Source: Rhynchospora pubera (Eukaryota; Streptophyta; Magnoliopsida; Poales; Cyperaceae). From it: 64,000 nucleotides of DNA. Positions 58,668-64,000 of the stretch are shown here, piece by piece. The notes under the pieces are model-generated. The model saw only the letters and a list, made by a program, of their open reading frames with translations, was not told the DNA's origin and searched no databases. The stretch's first letter is position 1. Every line of letters begins with the position of its first letter. Both the position numbers and the translations under genes were made by a program. The DNA is taken from assembly GCA_028095005.1 (NCBI GenBank), contig CM051462.1:171501955-171565954 (forward strand), given 5' to 3'.

Positions 58668-58951
58668 GGTTAAAAAAAAAAACCGTTGCTGAGGAGATAA
58701 AGACGGTTTTTTGATAAAAACCGTTGTTAACAGAAAATATAGATAACTACGGTTAATTAAAAAAAACCGTCTCTGTATGGACCCGACAGCTTTTACACCT
58801 CCTAAGCCAGGAAAGGGGAGACGGTCTTTATGTAAAAACCGTTTGTATTTGTTGGTCTGATTTTTTTCTCTCTCTTGCCATTGATTTTCAAACGGTTTTT
58901 CAAAAACCCGTCTTTAATAATCCGTTGCAAAAGGTCTGTTTTCTGGTAGTG
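58668..58951. repeat. CACTA right terminus and subterminal repeats
   Basis: Repeats of AAAAACCGTTG, AGACGGTTTTTTG and TACGGTTAATTAA words in both orientations, ending in GCAAAAGGTCTG...CTGGTAGTG (inverted CACTA end). Word type matches the left subterminal block. Confidence 0.8.
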
Positions 58952-59458
58952 TTCGCACTTCGCACAGATTTAATTAGTAAAAAATGTTTTCCTCTGTTTA
59001 ACAAATATCCCTAATTTAAGCAGGGTTGTTTATAAGAAAATCGTTGGTTTCAAACCAACCTTAAAAAAAAAAAGAACAAAACAAACTAATATCCTTAATT
59101 TCGTAACTTTCGCTAGTGGACAAGTCGTAGTTATTAAATAAAAAACAGAAGAGAACATAATTAGGAAAATACATTTACGTGTTCTCCACTCGGCTGTGGC
59201 TTACACATTGAGTTTTAAAAATTTTATGAGATAAAATAATTTGAGCGTTACAAAATATATCTCATTTGACTACACTAAAATTTATACATATTTTATTATT
59301 TATCAAGAAATTTAATTTTTTAAGGCAGAAAGCCAGAAATTAATACTTAACTAAATAATACTTCAACAATAAATTTTTATTATGCAAATCATTTTATTAA
59401 TTTAAAAAAAAATCATTGTCAATATTGAGTTGATTTAAAGATACATAAGAAAACTAAG

Positions 59459-59879
59459 ACAAATCTTTGGGAACTGATTAGAAGTAGAAGATTATAGTAA
59501 AGGCTATATCATCACTTTTTCCACACAAAGGCCAAATAATTATCGTGGTTTTTTTTTTTCATTGCCAGGTCATTATTTCACAAGTTGATAATTTGGTCTG
59601 GAGTTTTGATTAGTTAATAATTTGTTGGGAATTTTAATTGCTCGTGGAATGATGTCATATGTTGTTCTACAACAAGCTATAATTAATTACATGATGAGAA
59701 AGGATATCATCAATCACAATCAATTCAAAATTTTGTTTCAAATTGAAATAGACTCAAAATGTGACACTCTCAGATCCACATCAATTTTTGTTTTTTTTGG
59801 TATATGATTAAATTATTACGTCAATTTATTAAGTCTATTACAAACATGCGAAGCGAGCCAATACTATTACCACTTGAGC
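59459..59879 (+). repeat. 420-bp direct repeat, copy 2
   Basis: Partner of 33961-34380, same orientation, about 99% identical by eye, 25.5 kb away. It lies about 375 bp past the stop of the intact small HSP gene. The shared 61-codon frame is at 59622-59807. Confidence 0.9.
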
Positions 59880-60253
59880 TACCCTGCCAGTATGCCGCAC
59901 TTCTGGTCCATTGTGTTTAGGATATAAAACTACATATTTGTTATGCCTGTTTTATTGTGTTAATTACTAGGTGGTTCATTCTCCGATAATAATAAAAAAA
60001 GAGAAAAAAAAAGGATGAAAATCATACGATAAAAGAAAGCCTTATTTATACAAAAAGAAAGATCACATTTTATTCATACGTTACACCCAACAAAAACAAA
60101 GATAAAAGTATAAAACACACATCTCGCGCAAAATATACTAATAAAAGTGTGGTATGGAAATTCATGAAGGCATCGCAACACGGAAAACAGAGGGATGAAC
60201 CACAACTCTTTTTATCTCATATGATACATATATATCACTCACTGATCTCCAAA

Positions 60254-60709
60254 TTAACCAGAGATTTCAATGGCCTTGGCCTCAGGCTTCTTGACGTCCT
60301 CCTTTGGCACCGTCACAGTTAGCACTCCGTTCTCCATGGCCGCCTTCACCTGGTCGACCTTGGCATTCTCGGGCAGCCTGAACCTCCTCATGAACTGACC
60401 GCTGCTGCGCTCGACACGGTGCCACTTGTCATTCTTCTCTTCCTTCTCCTTGCTGCGCTCCCCGCTGATTTTGAGCACATTACCTTCCTCCACCTCTACC
60501 TTCACCTCTTCCTTCTTCACGCCAGGAAGGTCAGCCTTGAAGACGTGTGCTTCAGGAGTCTCCTTCCAGTCGATGCGGGCATTGACGAAGGTAGAGGTGT
60601 CATTGTCGAAAGTGGTGAGGGACCGGTTAGTGTTGAAAGGGAAGCCCTGGAAGGGATCCCAGACGTCGAGTGAGAAGGGGTCGAAGATGTTGCTCCTGAC
60701 AATCGACAT
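60254..60709 (-). CDS. Class I cytosolic small heat-shock protein (about 17 kDa)
   Basis: An intact 151-residue frame without introns. The N-terminus MSIVRSNIFDPFSLDVWDPF is typical of plant cytosolic class I. The alpha-crystallin domain runs about 45-140: ARIDWKETPEAHVFKADLPG, VEEGNVLKISGER, KWHRVER, FMRRFRLPEN, MENGVLTVTVPK. The tail ends KAIEISG with the I-x-I motif that docks neighbouring subunits in the oligomer. It acts as an ATP-independent holdase for heat-denatured proteins in the cytosol. Upstream there is a TATA box (60832-60825) and a heat-shock-element-like site (60998-61015), which supports heat induction. Two broken relatives lie at 32.3 and 46.2 kb. Confidence 0.97.
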   Translation of the reverse strand: MSIVRSNIFDPFSLDVWDPFQGFPFNTNRSLTTFDNDTSTFVNARIDWKETPEAHVFKADLPGVKKEEVKVEVEEGNVLKISGERSKEKEEKNDKWHRVERSSGQFMRRFRLPENAKVDQVKAAMENGVLTVTVPKEDVKKPEAKAIEISG

Positions 60710-60824
60710 TTTTTACTTTAGAGTTTGAAGAGTGTGAAGTAGGCTTGTGTTTTTCCTTGGTGAGCTGTGTTTTAATGGTGCTTTGCTATGAACTGATCGA
60801 TGATGTTAAGTCTGAAATGGTGCC

Positions 60825-60832
60825 TATTTATA
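60825..60832 (-). promoter_or_regulatory. TATA box of the small HSP gene
   Basis: TATAAATA on the minus strand, about 116 bp before the ATG. A degenerate cluster of TTCTC/CCAGAG words lies just upstream (about 60857-60885), where proximal heat-shock elements are usual. Confidence 0.7.
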
Positions 60833-60997
60833 GGAGAAAAGAGGCTATGTGCAGCATTCTCCAGAGTGCTCCAGAGAAGGAAGGAAGGGTAGGAGTTCCC
60901 CATCCATCATTCATTCCATATCCCATGCAATAATTTTGCGGAATAGTGTAGGGATTGCTAGAGAGCTGCTCTGGTCACTGTCCCCGTTAACAAATTT

Positions 60998-61015
60998 TTC
61001 TGGAAGCCGCTCGAA
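60998..61015 (-). promoter_or_regulatory. Heat-shock element
   Basis: TTCTGGAAGCCGCTCGAA on the plus strand: TTC, GAA and GAA modules at exact 5-bp spacing, with CGC in place of a fourth module (TTC). Three of four modules match the HSF site nTTCnnGAAn. It is about 290 bp before the small HSP start codon. Confidence 0.65.
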
Positions 61016-61235
61016 ACGCCTCTTCATTTTCCATTTTGTTTTTATTTTTTTCTTTCCAATACTTCTCTGGGCCTATTTATTGAATAGAGAACTATACTGG
61101 ATTGGGCTTAATGTTATGATAATTCATTAGGCTTGCTTTCCTCAATTTCGAATTCTAAATCAAGCCTAGCCCGGACATCACAAGTTCACAACTAGGACTG
61201 TTCCATAAATAATGTCCAAATTTGAAGAACATATG

Positions 61236-61392
61236 GGGTCGTTTGGATGCGTTCCAAATTTCGGGAATAAGTAATTTCGGGCATAAATTTTAATATAAAC
61301 AATTTAAACTTTTCACAAATTTACACACTTTCCAATAAATTTATGGCTAGAAATAGTAAATTCCCCCAATTCCTAAGCGATCCAAACGGCCC
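61236..61392. mobile_element. Tourist-like MITE, diverged
   Basis: The ends are GGGTCGTTTGGATGC and ATCCAAACGGCCC. The interior TATAAACAATTTAAAC and TTTACACACTTTCCAATAAA match the family at 17.3 and 20.1 kb. No clean target duplication. Confidence 0.6.
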
Positions 61393-61990
61393 TGTAATCT
61401 TTGTTTGTTTCGTTTCTTAAATTTGTCGTGGACTGTACATGCCATCGAAAACAGGCTTTATAATGCCTTACTTTTTGACTTTTGAGACGCTAGCTTTTCT
61501 TACTTTTATGAGGTTATTATCGTCATTATTCTATTTTATATTAGTATAATTTCATATTGTCTATAGACAATGTTTTAAAGAGTTCAGAGAAACTTCATTT
61601 ATTTGTCCCTCACCTTCACCAAATAACAAAAAAGGAGAACATAGGCATTACAAAATAAAAATGTTTACCTCTAAATTATGTCATTTTAGATATGTAGATG
61701 TTGTCTGAAAAATTAGTAGAACTAATTTACAGTTATATATTTTACTTTTTTTATGAAAATATTCTTTACTTTTGAATGTTGAAGCCGGAAGGGGGGGGGG
61801 GGGGGGCGCATTTATTCAAAACAATCTCTGTACTACTTAACATTTTTCAATAGATCACCCTTTTATTAAAACTTACAATTTCGATATTACAAGAATGACA
61901 ATAGATAAATTATTTATCAGAAGAAATAGAAAAAAAAGACCCTTAATGTAACTATGTACTTGTGCAGTTGCTTGTAGAAACTACTATAGA
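61393..61990. other. Intergenic DNA
   Basis: AT-rich; a run of 16 G at 61791-61806. No gene recognised. Confidence 0.5.
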
Positions 61991-62404
61991 TTATTCTGGA
62001 ATGGCACCGAGAGCTGGCCGCCAAGACCTCCTCAGCAATCGACGCCTGAGGTTTGCAAACCGAAACCGATGATGCATCCCCGAACCGCTGATCTGATCAC
62101 TGGTCTCGTTTGTTTGAGAAGTCTCAATTATTGACCCCAACAAAGTGTTGTTGCCACTACAGTGAAGCGGAAGCGGCGGAGAAGAGACGAATAAGTCTTG
62201 AAGCGAGCACCTCAGCAACTCTTTCCTCTCCATTGGAGTGGCTTCTACAGACCAGTCTGTGAAACATAAAATCTTGCAGGGTGGTAGAGAAAAATGTAGC
62301 TTCTGCTGCAATTTGCTGTTTGTGATAGATTTATCTGTGCTTGAGTTTGTTGCCAAAAAGCAACTCAATATTGCTTGCAGCTTGCAATTTTGGAAAACCT
62401 TCAT
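61991..62404 (-). CDS. Hypothetical small protein (137 aa)
   Basis: I do not recognise the family. The frame starts at the ATG at 62404 (five further codons upstream begin at GTG, so ATG is preferred) and ends at 61991. Composition is clearly more GC-rich than its flanks. It shows a Cys-containing hydrophobic start, a middle block PCKILCFTDWSVEATPMERK, and a basic tail RRRLLRRSWRPALGAIPE just before the stop. The balanced codon use and the motif-like Trp-Arg-Pro C-terminus suggest a real gene rather than chance. An ATAAATAC box lies near 62580 on the same strand. No introns needed. Confidence 0.5.
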   Translation of the reverse strand: MKVFQNCKLQAILSCFLATNSSTDKSITNSKLQQKLHFSLPPCKILCFTDWSVEATPMERKELLRCSLQDLFVSSPPLPLHCSGNNTLLGSIIETSQTNETSDQISGSGMHHRFRFANLRRRLLRRSWRPALGAIPE

Positions 62405-64000
62405 TGTTTTGTTTGTCACATGGATATGGATCTTTTTTTTAAAACAGAGCAGAATGAGGTGAATGCGTCAAGTAGATATTGATTCGGATGTATGATTTGT
62501 TTTTTTTTCATTGAGTGGGACCTAGTGCTTTTCAGTGTTGCTTTGAGTGCTTTCGGTTTGGTCTAATTTGATGTATTTATCTCAAAGTTTTTCTTCTCTT
62601 GTCTTTATTCATTTATTGAGGGAATTTAGGATGGGTTAGTCTTATTGGTGGTTATAGACGGGTCAATTTGCACAGTGCTGGTCATGACAAGTGCTTCCAA
62701 TTATATGATAGGGGTTCACTAAACAACACAGGATTTGAGGGAACCAATTAGCAAAGCTAATCCTATGACAATTTATACCCAATCTTTCCTTCTTCATGTT
62801 CCGTAGTTGCAAGACCAATAATCCTTTTGTACGCGTATTTGATACTTTTCATAACCAAAGTCATAACAAATAACAATGAAAATATTAAAATTTTAGGATT
62901 TTTAGTTCATTATTTAAATAGATGTTTAGTTAATTTTGTTCTATATAGTCCATAAGCACATTAAATTAAGCGTTAATTTTGGTTTAGTTGAATTTAATGC
63001 ATGTTCTATTGAAATCATGTAGAATGCATACAAATTGAATTTTTTTTATTTGAACAATATTATACAGAAACACAATTAAATTAAATTAAAGCAACTGTAA
63101 TAATATTAGCAAGTAATTCATCCCATTATCTTACTCTTCTCTACCAATTCAAAAATGAAAGGGGGGGGGGGGGGTAAGATTGCAAAGGAAATAAAAAAAT
63201 AGAAATAAATTATATACGGCCAACCTGATCCCAAACTAAGGGTTGCCAAACTTTAATTTTGAACACAAAGGGAAAAAAAATAAAAAAAAGATAGCAACTT
63301 ATCCGACTACCCGTCTACACACAAAACCAAATAACCTTCGCCTATCGCATTGCAACTTGACTACTTGATGCTTCTATACGTTACTTGACACTTATCCAGA
63401 CGGTCCTTCAGGGTTGTGTATATGTTTTATATTTTTATAATTGGAAGTCAAATTAATAAACACTAGGATTGGACATCGAGCTTCGCTCGATATAATATTT
63501 TTAATATAGTTTAAACTTTGATTTTTTTTTTCATGTAAATTTAAATTTTGAATATATGTTTATAATAATTTGAAGGTATATTAATAAAAATATTTATACA
63601 ATTTTTTTTAAGAAATTAGAAAAACAGTTATAGGCTTATAGCAAATAGATTAGAACAAAGTGTTATCTTATATAAGTAATCACAAATATCCAATTTTATT
63701 CGGTAAACATTTTGTTCATAAAAATTATCCTATTGAGTTTAAATTTGTCACTACTTGAAAAAAAATTTGGATTCAAAACCCGTTTTCCCCATTGATTATA
63801 TAAATTTTGGTGTTCGTGATTGAAAATACTTAAAATCAAACTCATAAAAACTGTACATGCACTATTGAATATTAAGATATGATATATATCTAATTGCATC
63901 TATTATTTGAAACTTTAGTCAGAATTTAATATCCTAAACTAAACGCCCAATTCTAAATTAAATGCGTCAATAAACATGTAGAGATTTTTTTTCTCATTAA
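62405..64000. other. Intergenic DNA at the window end
   Basis: AT-rich with a run of 14 G at 63161-63174. A perfect hairpin ATCGAGC-TTC-GCTCGAT lies at 63475-63491 within CACTAGGATTGGAC..., which resembles plant Helitron termini. No gene recognised. Confidence 0.45.

Larger units (their letters stand above)
46974..58951 (-). mobile_element. CACTA (En/Spm) DNA transposon, 12 kb
   Basis: The ends are CACTATCTGAA at the left and, on the minus strand, CACTACCAGAA at the right, with a shared TTGTGCAACGG/TTTTGCAACGG about 20-30 bases in. A 3-bp TTC duplication lies at 46971-46973 and 58952-58954, the CACTA hallmark. Subterminal blocks at both ends repeat ACGGTTTTTA / AAAAACCGT words. Both genes run on the minus strand: TNP2-type transposase near the right end, then a Transposase_24/Ulp1 gene. 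Both reading frames are open. The left and right termini agree at only about 19 of 30 positions. Confidence 0.93.

Noticed and set aside
60419..60728. Plus-strand frames across the intact small HSP gene
   Set aside because: Antisense shadows of the alpha-crystallin coding sequence.
1..64000. tRNA, rRNA or microRNA genes
   Set aside because: None recognised by reading; the long hairpins found all have transposon-like features. A structural RNA scan could not be run.

Overview
The window reads as nuclear DNA of a eudicot plant: AT-rich and intron-rich, with plant-specific genes (a CBP60/SARD1-type immune regulator, a GDSL lipase-like protein, class I small heat-shock proteins, a mitochondrial-family NAD+ carrier) in dense transposon-derived sequence. 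Exon structures below were worked out by hand from splice sites, reading frame and family knowledge. No database search was run.

Layout. 1-6.4 kb: gene-poor DNA with a 5'-truncated LINE (976-1587, 17-bp target duplication) and a 280-bp hAT-like element (2830-3109, 8-bp duplication). 6447-12737: complete Ty1/copia retrotransposon with 381-bp LTRs that look identical, a 5-bp duplication and an open 1348-codon gag-pol frame whose expected ATG reads ATTG. 12.7-20.7 kb: gene-poor, with small foldback/Tourist-like elements and a 31-nt poly(C) run. 20743-23028 (+): SARD1/CBP60-like gene, 8 exons, 433 aa. 28005-24405 (-): NDT-like carrier, 8 exons, 312 aa, with one intron ending in AA where AG is expected. 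28-36 kb: foldback elements, a broken small HSP gene (32255-32703) and one copy of a 420-bp repeat. 36226-44757 (+): GDSL-type gene, 5 exons, 373 aa, intact frame but missing the block III Asn and block V His. Its 6.5-kb intron 2 carries a gypsy-like LTR pair, a solo LTR inserted in inverse orientation into another solo LTR of the same family (a hairpin with about 1.7-kb arms), and three foldback elements.

46974-58951: a 12-kb CACTA (En/Spm) transposon with a TTC target duplication and subterminal repeats. Its minus strand carries an uninterrupted 1101-codon TNP2-type transposase and a 9-exon gene (767 aa) joining a Transposase_24 region to a Ulp1/C48 protease with a visible H-D-Q-C set. A one-exon bHLH fragment of likely host origin lies just past that gene. 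59-64 kb: second copy of the 420-bp repeat, an intact class I small HSP gene (60709-60254, -) with a heat-shock-element-like site, a small unrecognised ORF (62404-61991, -), and gene-poor DNA.

The host genes do not form a functional cluster; they are independent transcription units. The main biological stories are the TE-packed GDSL intron, the CACTA element with two open genes, and the decay of small HSP copies around one intact gene.
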